Below, piece by piece: positions 12,166 through 21,623 of a stretch of 64,000 nucleotides of DNA. The stretch lies in NCBI GenBank assembly GCA_002914805.1, contig JXTB01000069.1, positions 1 to 64,000 on the forward strand, read 5' to 3'. Under the pieces are notes generated by a model. That model saw only the letters and a list, made by a program, of their open reading frames with translations. It was not told where the DNA came from and made no database searches. Both the position numbers and the translations under genes were made by a program. The stretch comes from Parasponia andersonii. Lineage: Eukaryota; Streptophyta; Magnoliopsida; Rosales; Cannabaceae. Each line of letters begins with the position of its first letter. The first letter of the stretch is position 1.

Positions 12166-12780
12166 TCAAAACCAAAAAAACTTGTTGATACCAAGGACTT
12201 GCATCAACTTCAAGTTAAATTGAAGAAGGCTTTGGAAAAGAGAAGGTTCTTGTTTGTTCTCAATGACATTTGGAATGAGAATTATTATAAAGGGGATTGT
12301 CTTAGAATTTATTTTGAATCTGGAGCTTGTGGAATTAAAATTGTAAAAACTACTCGGAGTGAAATTGCTGCACCAAGGATGAATAACGTTCCAAGTTATC
12401 ATTTGCAGACAATATCCAGCGAAGACTGTTGGCTGTTATTTGTAAAGCATGCATTCAATAACATTGAGTGCTCTGAAGTGCAACCGACTTTGGAAAAAAT
12501 TGGTTAGCAAAATGTTAAAAAGTGCAATGAGCTTCCATTACTTAGTAATGAAATCACTTGGTAGTCTCTTGAACTCTAATTAAACTAAATCCGAGAAAAT
12601 GGGAAATCATACTCAAGAGTGATATATATATATCTATATATCTATATATATATATCTATATCTATATAGATATATGTATACTTGGTAGTTTTTTTGAGAA
12701 GAAAAGTAAAATCCTTCCACCTACTTGGATATGGAATTTATCGCTAAATAGAGGACTAGTTAATGCTCCATCCCTATTGA
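12166..12780 (+). pseudogene. NBS-LRR pseudogene fragment (kinase-2 to RNBS-C and beyond), inverted piece
   Basis: The plus-strand translation matches the NB-ARC part of the NLR at 21624-24398 from DTKDLHQLQVKLKKALE onward. It includes a kinase-2 motif altered to LFVLNDIWNE (LFVLDDVWNE in the intact gene) and a degraded RNBS-B (KIVKTTRSE). The open stretch ends with a stop at 12505, but homology continues in broken form: KKCNELPL, then a KW..ILKSDI-like part, then, after a TA-rich microsatellite, EKKSKILPPTWIWNLSL (intact gene: ERDSNILPALWLSY). Its first residues (near gene position 23612) follow directly on the last residues of the minus-strand fragment ending at 13155, so the two look like halves of one gene with this half inverted. 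It cannot encode a functional receptor. Confidence 0.85.
12622..12680. repeat. TA/TATC microsatellite inside the NLR pseudogene
   Basis: Alternating ATATAT and CTATAT units interrupt the pseudogene reading just after the ILKSDI-equivalent codons. Confidence 0.85.
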
Positions 12781-13154
12781 AACCTGTATACTTAACAGGT
12801 TCAAGTGAGGAGATCAAGGTAAAATAAAATAATAAGGGAAGTAACTAAGAGTAATCTTGAACAGCAGACGATAAGTAGACCTGCAAAATATATTGCAATG
12901 AAGAAACTAAACTTATGGAAGCTATCACTAATTCAAGGACAAGCCAATCCGGGGTAGTGAGATATTGGCTTAAAAACGAACGAATGAATACTTTTCTTCT
13001 TGGCTTAGGAAAAAAAAGGACCCAGGGAGAAAAATTAAGTCAAAGCAGATTTAATTCCCTTCTCCACTCCATTGGAACAAGAAATTGCACAAGCACATCA
13101 CACCCCACAAACACTACCACCCCCACCCCCCCGGCCCAAAAAAAAAAAAGAGAG
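12781..13154. other. Stretch with no recognisable gene
   Basis: An open frame of 83 codons (12915-13166) runs through a C-rich and A-rich low-complexity end, resembles no family, and overlaps the NLR pseudogene boundary. It lies inside the segment inferred to be inverted. Confidence 0.5.
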
Positions 13155-16100
13155 AGATTGCTTTAGCCTTCACTTCCACTATCAAAACTGATAATCTTTT
13201 GTCATGATCGAAAATCTAAGGTTGTGACTTTTAGTAATTTTAAGTGAAAATAGTGATTAATAGAAGTTTCTAAAATTTCAAAAAAATTTTACTACTTGAA
13301 ATTTAGGTTTAGTCCTCCAAAGTAAATAAATTACGAGATTAGACAATAAAAAAAACGAATTTTGATATTATTTATCAGTCTTAAATTTCCCAAGTAAATT
13401 TTTCATTTTAAGATGAGAGAAAATCCTAATTAATTAGTTTTTTTTTTTTTGAAAAAACTTTTATTAATTCATGAAGTTTAATAAAATAGTTCAAATTAAA
13501 ACCCTAGGCCTAAAGTTCAAATAATTTACATAAAATCATTTTATTTTCTAAGTACTCGATTTAATAACAAAAATTATCCTCATACATCTACTCAGTAAAT
13601 ATATTACTATTGGCTAAATAAATTTAATTTAAAAAGGAAAAATTGATACCGAGTATAAACCAACCAATGAAGAGGATTTAAACTGCAAGCATATGCCAAA
13701 CATGCTTGCCAAGCCCCCAGATTAATTACCACAAAATAGGTCAATACTTGAAATAGGAGGAAGTAGGGGGTGAGCACAAGAATGCTCAGTAGAAACTCAA
13801 TCTCCTGTTTGAGTAGATGCAATTTTATCAAATCAGCATGGTTAATGCCTTTTCTATAATCCATTTATAAACCAAATTTATAAACAAGTGGTATATAGAA
13901 TAATCACATATTCAAAATCAAAGTCAAAATTCGCAAGATTATACATATCATAAATCAACTCATCCCATGAGCTCACACCCTCATATCACGAACTAGAGTA
14001 ACTCGTACTACGTGTATTAAGTACTCTCTACTTGATATCTATCCCAGAAAACTGGAGGAACACCCATGTGTCTAAGCCTACCAAACCAGAGAGGCAACTG
14101 AATGCCTACACCTACCGAATGGGGATAATCAGAAAAACAAACCCCGTGCGGAGCCCTCACCGAAGGCGGGTATACTAGTCCGCCTACTACAATAATGCGA
14201 TGCCTAAGATATATTTCATGTGTGATCCTATAGCATGTACAATATGTAACAAAATATGCATAATAACCATGCAATACATAATCAAACAATGCTTTAAAAT
14301 TCAACTTGGCATTATTCTGGGATTTACTATATATGGGCAGCACACCGATGTTTTACCCCATAATCATAATATAAAAATATGTATAAAATTCATACAGTTC
14401 AATCCCAACATAATCCAATAATTTTCAGCAATTTATCAGAATATCATTTATTCACGATTTTTCACAAAACTAGTTATAATGAAAATTTTCAAATTAAAAT
14501 ATGTACAAAATCTGGTAATTGAATCCCTACCTCGAGATTGTAGTTATGTTGGGCTAACGACGCTAGAAATATCCTCAATTGATCACCAAGTTGTTCGGAC
14601 AGTTGTTTTCGAATCTCCTCATACTCACTTGAAAAGTTGACTTTTGAAACGGAGTCTCGGATTGAGAAACAGAGATCACCACTGAATTTAGAACATCCAA
14701 AAATATTGGCTTAGATAAAAAGTTCATCGAAAATGGGTCCCAGTACGGAACCGCCCTGTGGCACGCAAAACGGTGCAATTCACGAGCTATTTTCTTGATT
14801 TTTGTGCCACTTCAGAAAATAGTGGTATTTTATATCAAACTTTATGTCCCGACCTCATTGAGTCCAAATTCGAAGTCAAAACTCAGTTTCGAGATCCTGA
14901 ACATTAAATGGGCTCAAAAATCCGAAAATTGTAAAAATACCACATTTTGAAAATAATTAGAACAATACTACATTTTCATCCCGATAATTAACGATCTTCC
15001 GGTTATTTTTTTAACACTTCAAAATCATGGAATTTCATATTTCAAACTCTTCTTTCACGTGATAAATTTTTCACAGGAAAAATAACTCAATTCTGAAATA
15101 ATTACGAAAATACCACAAAAATAAAATATTATAAAATATTGCTACAGTAGTCACCTTTTCACTGGAGCCGAGTTAGAGGCCGAGAGTGGTCGGAAATGAA
15201 GGAGTTGAGACGAATCCAACGGTGGTGGTGGTTTGTGATCGGACGTCAGACGGCGGAACGGTGGGAGAAAAACCGTCACGGTGGTGCTAACTTCAGGCGG
15301 CCTTTTCTCCGGCGAGAGGCGGCGATTTACGGCGGCAGTACCTGGCGGTGGTTCGTCAGCGTCTTCTGGTCACGGTGGGCGGGCGCGTCTGGCAGCGGCG
15401 GCTGGTGGCTCAGCGAATGAACAGTAACCGAGATGTGGTTTTTAGGGACTTCCGTGGAGAAGAAAGGAGAAATGGGGGGCTTTTATGCAATTTTCAGAAC
15501 TGTAGCAGTGGACACGTGGCGCAATCTGATTCGACCGAAAAAATTTTCTGAAATTTCACTTTGGCCACAAATTTTAAAAAGATTTCTTCACTGTAGTCCC
15601 TCCTTAATTACACTTTTATCCCCGATTTGAAATTTCTTTTTCACTTTTGCCCCAAATGCACCTAGATTTTATCTTGTCTAGATTCAACACCAAATTTATT
15701 TCAGATTCTTAATTAATCCGAAAATACAAAATTATTAAATTACCCTTGATTCCAAAATTACTTAATTACTCTTACAAAAATTTAGGATTTTACACTTTTT
15801 CTAAAAGTGTCTTTGTAACTTTAAATACATCAAAATCATCCGAAACATTAACTCGTATATGCTTTGGTGTGAAAATGTTGATTCGTTCTTTCTTCGTTGT
15901 CAATGAGTTGGGCAAGAGTTGTCTTATCAATCCCAGCCATCCCAGTCATGAGAATGACATTCTTATTTTAGTAATATCACGGACATCATCCGATAGCAAC
16001 AACTGAATGATAGCCTCCTTGCCAAATCTCCTCCCAAAAATGATCGGATTCTTCCAGCAAAGGAGAAGGCAATGATCGTAGAGGTGTATTTTGAACACCT

Positions 16101-16317
16101 TTTAAACCAAGGACATCTTTTTGGTTCACTATCTAGTCTGCCCTCTATGTTGGGTTCTACTTCAGTAGTGAATGAAGTTAGAAAGAAGTGAAAGTATCTG
16201 GTTTCTGCTGCTTCCAAGCTCACCTTTCAGCTTGCATACCAAAGTTTCAGTTTTGGTCTCAGCTATTAAGTCCTCTTTTTTTTTCATGAATTGCTTCCTT
16301 AATTCTTATTCTACCAC
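13155..16317 (-). pseudogene. NBS-LRR pseudogene, 5' half (CC end to RNBS-A), interrupted by a solo LTR
   Basis: Two pieces, 15795-16317 and 13155-13199, read on the minus strand, match the intact NLR from the late CC region through the linker, P-loop and RNBS-A to the segment before DTKDLHQ (gene positions about 24180 down to 23600). The P-loop reads GMAGIDKTT instead of GMAGIGKTT, a change of a glycine that normally contacts nucleotide phosphate, and there are frameshifts and stops. The LTR at 13200-15794 sits between the pieces, and gene sequence resumes on both sides (CTATCAAAACTG left, TTTTTCTAAAAGTGTC right), which shows a real insertion. The first part of the CC domain is missing and replaced by the sequence at 16318-16785. 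Confidence 0.85.
13200..15794 (+). mobile_element. Solo LTR of a gypsy-like retrotransposon inserted in the NLR pseudogene
   Basis: The element starts TGTCATGATCGAAAATC and ends GGATTTTACA, with an imperfect CTTT(T) on both outer flanks as a likely target duplication. It is non-coding and GC-rich around 15180-15420, with repeated GGCGG blocks typical of an LTR U3/R region. Blocks such as CTCGTACTACGTG, AAGTACTCT and TGAGCTCAC are shared with the arms at 3247-5427 and 8742-10944, so it is a more diverged member of the same family. No second LTR or internal region adjoins, which fits a solo LTR left by LTR-LTR recombination. Confidence 0.75.
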
Positions 16318-16785
16318 GTATGGAATACAGGATAAAAGTGAGATTGAATCAGATTAAATTAATCTCATATTTGGTATATACATACTAGAGAAATTAGATT
16401 GGATTAAAATAATCTACTCTAAAAATAATACTTTTATAAAAAATAGTATTTTTGAAATAATTTTATAAAAATTATATTTTTCTAAAATTAATTTTTAAAA
16501 GTGGTACTTTCAAAATATTTTTCAGAAGTAGTATTTTGCAAATAAGTTTTTAAAATGATAATTTTATAACTTGAGTTTTAAAAATGGTATTTTCTAAATT
16601 AATTTTAAAAATTGTATTTTTCTAATTAATCAGACCTCAAAATTGTTACTTAGTTAAAATTATGAAACACACGTGCTAATCCACAAAATATGGGATAAGA
16701 TTGGACTATAATCTTATATTATCATATCTTATCCAATCCAATTTTTAAAATAGTTCAATCATATCCTACGTAACAAACGAAGCCA
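16318..16785. mobile_element. Foldback-rich AT insert replacing the NLR coiled-coil coding part
   Basis: The sequence between NLR pseudogene homology (to about 16317) and NLR 5'UTR homology (from about 16786, GGGACAAG) has no counterpart in the intact gene. It is very AT-rich, with alternating AAAATAGTATTTTT-like motifs, a GGATAAGA...TCTTATCC hairpin near 16690-16735 and weakly matching ends (ACAGGATA left, TATCCTACGTA right). It could be a small non-autonomous DNA element, but the terminal repeats are poor and no clear target duplication is seen. Confidence 0.4.
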
Positions 16786-17125
16786 AGGGACAAGTTCGAA
16801 AAACTAAAAAATTGAATAAATTGCTGATAATAAAGATTCAAGAACAAAGCAGGCCAGAAAAATAATAAGAAGAATAAAAGAAAAAAATCACCAAAATTAA
16901 TTAGACATTGTCTCAACAAGTTCTACAAGCTACACATTTGAGGTGACTCTTGTTATTTTCTCCATAAATTGACCTGAGTTCATGTGACATAATGTGACAT
17001 ATCTACGGACTTGATGTGCCTACTTCCTCAAAAGTTGAGGACACTTAAAATTGGCAATGACTAGATTAGTAACTGATTATGATAATATTTATGTCAAGAA
17101 TTAATTACTAATTAGACTAACTTAA
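16786..17125 (-). promoter_or_regulatory. Upstream/5'UTR copy of the NLR pseudogene
   Basis: Similar to the region just upstream of the intact NLR (24430-24835) and to the orphan copy at 26640-26985. Shared blocks in order: GACATTGTCTCAACAAG-like, GTGAGGTGACT..TTGTTATTT, TTGACCTGA, CTACTTCCTCAAAAGTTGAGGA, and ACTAGATTAGTAACT..TGTGATAATATTTATGTC. The shared structure upstream of two NLR starts supports a common promoter and leader. Confidence 0.65.
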
Positions 17126-17178
17126 ACCATGGTAAGTAAAATAGAAGGGAAAGAAAGAGGAGAAAAGAAAATTAGTTT

Positions 17179-18382
17179 TTTTTTTAAATGAAATTATTGT
17201 CATTAATAATGTAAAGATAGTACAATATACATTAAAAAGTTTCCAATTACAAAGTAAACAATCATAATAAACTGATTAAAAATTTTGGAGAAATTTTGCA
17301 CACTAGGATCCTTACAAAATCGATGCAGAATTAGGAGATTTATATAGATCAATATTATTATGCGCTTTAACAATGCTCTACCATCTTCTGTTGGCTTGTG
17401 GTGACCTTCTACTCAACACTCATTATTGATGTCTCTCACTTTAAATCAAAAAGTCATAGAAGGGTAAATACAACCATAGATACTATCTAGATCTATACTT
17501 ATCTGGATGAAAATCATACTAAAAGGATTTACAATATGAGATCGACAAAAAACCACTATAGATCTAGATCTAGATAGAGTAAAATAACAAAAACGTATTA
17601 ATGAGTCAGTCTCTAATTAATTGGTTAGATTAGTTAGAGGTTAGTTGGTTACAATTAACAGGTTAGATACAATCGATTAATAAGAGTGCAGCTCATTGGC
17701 TAGGCTTAACTAACTCAACTAACTTTGTGCTTTGATAAATTCTAGACTCTAATATAAGGAATTCTTAGTGGAAAATAGAATGTATTAAGCTTTGTAAATG
17801 TGAGAAAGAGAAAGAAAGTCCTTGGAGAATTTTCTGGGTTCGTAAAGGGACTCAGGCTTGTTTGTTTACTAAGAAAGTTATTGTGAAAACTTGTAAGCTA
17901 TATTGAGAGTTTCTTGTTTTTATTGAGAGCTTGGAAGGTTATAATCATTATTTTATTCTAGTGGATTTGACCAGGGACTCCCTGCTTTGGATGTAGGGTT
18001 GTCTAGGAAACTTGAACCAAGTATCTTTGATTGTGTTCTTTTCTTGCTTTTTCCTTTTATGTTCTTTGCATATTACCTATTTGATTAAAGTTCTATTCTT
18101 AAGATTTCAGTAGAATAATCCTTACACATACAATAACTCTAAAATTATCACAAATATAGACTTGAGTGAAGTTATACCTTCCTAAATGGAAAGATTATTG
18201 AAAAATATAAGGAAAATGACTAAGAAAATGAAATTCTCTGCAAAAGAAAGAGATCAAAACACCTCATTCTTTGGCGGATTAGAAGAAGACAATGAGGAGA
18301 GAAAAGAATAAGAAGAGAAGAAGAGATTATTTCTATAGAGAAGTGAGAGCCTTCGAGATAGTTCTTTATAAGTTATTAAAAA
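17179..18382. mobile_element. 1.2-kb insertion flanked by AAATTAGTTT, including an LTR-like part
   Basis: AAATTAGTTT occurs at 17169-17178 and again at 18383-18392. In the orphan NLR-upstream copy (27200-27340) the corresponding sequence runs through without interruption, so the intervening DNA looks inserted. The section 17600-18110, with GGGACTCCCTGCTTTGGATG near 17970, resembles the end part of a copia LTR. No coding sequence was recognised. Confidence 0.45.
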
Positions 18383-18585
18383 AAATTAGTTTATTTTAAC
18401 ATTGTTACTCATTAAATTTGGTATGTAAAAATAGATTAAGACTTCATATCAACATAAAGATGTTTTTTAACTAAAGAAATGAAAACTTGAGCTATATCTT
18501 AAAAAAAAAAAAAAAACCTAGCATCTCTTTCTACCACTATCTCATCTCAACAAAAAAGTTAGCATTGTCTGCTTGGAGGCTGAAG

Positions 18586-19190
18586 ATGGAGTCTTCCATT
18601 TTCCTTTTCTTGCTCCTTTATCTCAACCTCTTCTTCCTCCTGCTCCTGGCTTTTTCCTTTTTTTTTTTTAGGTCAATTTTAATAAGTTTATATCTAGATT
18701 TGATTTGTAGTATCTTCTTTTGAATAGATTTTAGTCTAATTCATATCCAAATTCTGAGATTTTCTTCTTAGATCTAAATTTGTTTAATGGTGATTTTTTG
18801 TTTTTTTTTTCTTTTCTGCATGTATAGATCTCAATTGGTGTTATCCTCATATAATCTATCTGCTAAAAATGTAGCCATGAATAAGTGTTGAAAGGAGTAG
18901 ATTACTGGTAGTTCTTGTTATCTCTTTCTCTTGAAAAATTAGAGTAACACATACATTTGTTCTTAGTTGTATTTGTGACCATTTTTCGTCTCTTTTTTTT
19001 TTTAATTTGAAATTGTAATTCTGTACGTGCAGGTAAGACTGAACCAAAATTCTAAAATTGCTGAAGAAAATCATACAATTTCTTTTTGTTTATTTGATAC
19101 AGGCGAGTGTTAAGAACTCAGATGCCTTCATTATCAAGGTTCAGGGGAGCTTCTGAAACAGCCAGCCATAACCCTTTTAAAGGCTTTTAA
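18586..19190 (+). CDS. Candidate two-exon small secreted peptide gene (speculative)
   Basis: Not a recognised gene. An ATG at 18586 opens 28 codons that form a hydrophobic signal-peptide-like segment (MESSIFLFLLLYLNLFF...). A possible donor (AG|GTCAAT, intron from 18672) and a good acceptor (T-rich tract, GATACAG at 19102) join it in frame to an exon at 19103-19190 encoding RVLRTQMPSLSRFRG..., ending HNPFKGF and a TAA. The spliced product would be 57 aa. An AATAAA lies at about 19244, roughly 55 bp after the stop. Against it: the first exon is T-rich low-complexity DNA, the donor is weak, a stronger donor (CAG|GTAAGA) lies at 19032, and no homologue is known to me. Confidence 0.22.
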
Positions 19191-19337
19191 ATGGTTAATT
19201 ATATTATATGTATATAGTTATTATCTTTATAGTCAAACAATGTTTAATAAACTGAGAGGGCCTGTAATAGGTCAATTATTCGCTTTTGGATTGTATTATA
19301 TAGGTTCTTAACGTTTTTTTCTCTCTTTCAATTTGAA

Positions 19338-20150
19338 TAAGTTCTGAGCACATTAAAGAATGAACATGCGATCATGAATTACTAGTATTACAATCTATAA
19401 CATAACAATACAACAACGAAAGCTAACTAAAATAAAAGAATACAGAAAATATTCAAAGAAACAAAAGCGCGCTCAAGTTTGAGCTTCCTCATAAAGATAC
19501 ATCTAAAGAAACCAAATTAATCCTTATTCCCCTAAGTTTTAACAAGATTATACTCCCTCTTTTCTTAATTTCTGTGTACTAACCCATTATAGAAGCATCA
19601 CGGAGTAACTCTATTTTCTAGAGAAAATTTATAATAAAACTTCCATGGCCGTGTGAAAAACTAAGATTTGATTCTCTAGAAGGAAAGATAATTGTGCTTT
19701 TGGATCTCTGTGGCTGATATAAGAACATGAGTAAGAAAAGCCTTACCAGTTGATTAGACAGTTCACTTTAGATTTGAACTCAGTATTTCACGCATCAGAT
19801 ACATAATAGCCCAAGTATGATTAAAATTTAGTTCAAAATAGATTGGACTCTCTTGTTATATATTTGTGGAGTTGATTATACAGAGAGATTTTGCGGCTAT
19901 AAATAAATCCAAACTCAAAGTCAAAACATTCCAACTGGAAAAGAAATAATATGCAATAATTCTACCTTAAAGGAGCGAGTATTTGTAACTGTGCACACAG
20001 CTTCAGCAACATCAGTCTCCATTCAAAATGGCTATATATTATGTATGGGCTTTCGAAAAGCAAAGAAACGAATGTTCAATTTCCCGTCTCTAAGATTATG
20101 TCCATAGTACAAAAATTTTATGTTTGTGACACTGTATGAAGACTACACTA
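19338..20150 (-). pseudogene. U-box gene relic, 5' part (upstream region, exon 1, intron 1, start of exon 2)
   Basis: Collinear with 32920-33740 of the intact PUB5-like gene. The exon 1 equivalent (19966-20022) is still open and reads METDVAEAVCTVTNTRSFK with a GT donor after it, against MGSDVAEAVGTVANTRSFK in the intact gene. At the exon 2 equivalent the acceptor AG has been lost (CGCAT instead of TGCAG), and homology stops after about 20 bp of exon. It therefore cannot give a normal product. It lies on the wrong side of the other relic piece (20151-21545) to be part of one ordered gene copy. Confidence 0.8.
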
Positions 20151-20805
20151 GAAAAACAGAGGCCATAGCCTCCTCAGTACTGCACAGATTTTTCACTATA
20201 AAACGACACTTCCTGACAAGAGCTATATCTGGAAACAAAGAAACCAACTTTGGGGTGCACTCCTAAGGTGCAATCTGCAAACAAATGTCAGGGTTCGAGA
20301 ACAATATTACAAAGTTTTTCTCGCTTGTTTCCGCAAATCTCTGATCTGGGCGTTGAGGGCTCTCGAAATGGAAGTTAGAGGACCATAGGCTTTGATCTTA
20401 GATCTGCAATAGGGTAGCTGGACAAAATTTCCATGATGGAAAAAAACATCGATCTTCAGCTACTTCTGAATACAGAAAAGATCCCAAAATACCAAATGCA
20501 TTTTCAAGTAAATATGGTATCTGGCTCCTGGCACTAGGAGGAAAAAAGTACATTAGTAGAATTCCAAAACCATGTACAGAAGAAGCTTGACTACATAACC
20601 AACGAGAGAGCAACAATAAAGCTACACTGATAAGATAGAACGTTGATATGGACCAAGACAGTATTTATACCATACCATTGTAGAAACATACATAAACTAG
20701 CATGTGCTCAGACCAGTTAACTTAATTTCGATGAAATGAAGCTTTTCAGTGTTGAACCATGGTATTGTGTAACTTAAGTTTTAGCCTTTCCCGAAATAGA
20801 ACTGT

Positions 20806-20806
20806 N
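20806..20806. other. Assembly gap (single N)
   Basis: It lies inside the intron 4 equivalent of the U-box relic. Homology to 30230 breaks exactly here and returns near 21195. Confidence 0.95.
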
Positions 20807-21190
20807 CTACACATGTACATTAACTTGAAAACTAAAAACTAATGACATATATATGGAATTTTTCTCTCCGACTAAAAGTCCCAAAACATTCGCATGGTAG
20901 TTAAAAAAAAAGAAAAGGTCCCCCGTGGTTACCACCAAAAAAGAAATAAAAAGTTAGTGATTACATCAAAAATATCAAATGATAAAAAGACAGAGCATAA
21001 CCGACAACAATAAAAATATTTAAAAAAGGAGTTAAGCACCTGCAACATTTGCAGTATTCCCCAGACGTATTCCTTTTTCTACAATTGTTATAGATGTATA
21101 CTACTTTGAGGTACACCCCATGCCTTAGGCACATACCACCCTGTTGTTTCAGCTTGTTAACTAAAAAAAGCCCAAAAAAAAAAAAAAAAA
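20807..21190. other. Non-homologous insert inside the U-box relic
   Basis: AT-rich sequence with no counterpart in the intact gene's intron 4, ending in a poly-A run at 21175-21194. No ORF or terminal repeats were recognised; a retroposed or gap-derived piece is possible. Confidence 0.4.
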
Positions 21191-21623
21191 AAAAGACAAA
21201 CTACCTGCTCTTGCTGCATTGCCAACAGTAACTGAAATCCATCTCTTGGAGCTTTTATATCATTAGAGTACGTGCATCCGTTGAAAAGGCGTTCAATGAA
21301 ATTCTCAGATGATCGAGAATGGTAGGCTTTATCATTGAACTTCAAACTATTTTTGACAACTTCCACAACCTTAAATTGGCATTCCCAACACAGATCACCA
21401 AAATTTGATAGAGATTCCAAATCTGTCTGAGAGATATTAGGACAAAAGACTGAAATCTATCAGAACCATCATCAATCCATGCCAAACTTAAGCCTCCAGC
21501 CGTCTTCGAAACCAAGAGATACATTGCTGAAATTCGTTTCCATACTGTGACAAAGCGACAAAGTGGAGCTGATTAGGTCTTGGAGGATTTCTAAAAGAAT
21601 AGATCACCTCTGAGAGTCAACTT

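Larger units (their letters stand above)
20151..21545 (-). pseudogene. U-box gene relic, 3' part (end of exon 4, intron 4, start of exon 5)
   Basis: 21195-21545 matches the end of exon 4 of the intact PUB5-like gene (…KFNDKAYHSRSSENFIERLF against KCNDKAYHSLSPENFVEPLI) with frame breaks. 20151-20806 matches intron 4 and the first part of exon 5, including the ARM-repeat coding region. The remaining about 380 bp of exon 5 are absent. An insert of about 385 bp follows a one-base gap at 20806. The right end abuts the truncated C-terminus of the NLR at 21624. Confidence 0.85.
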
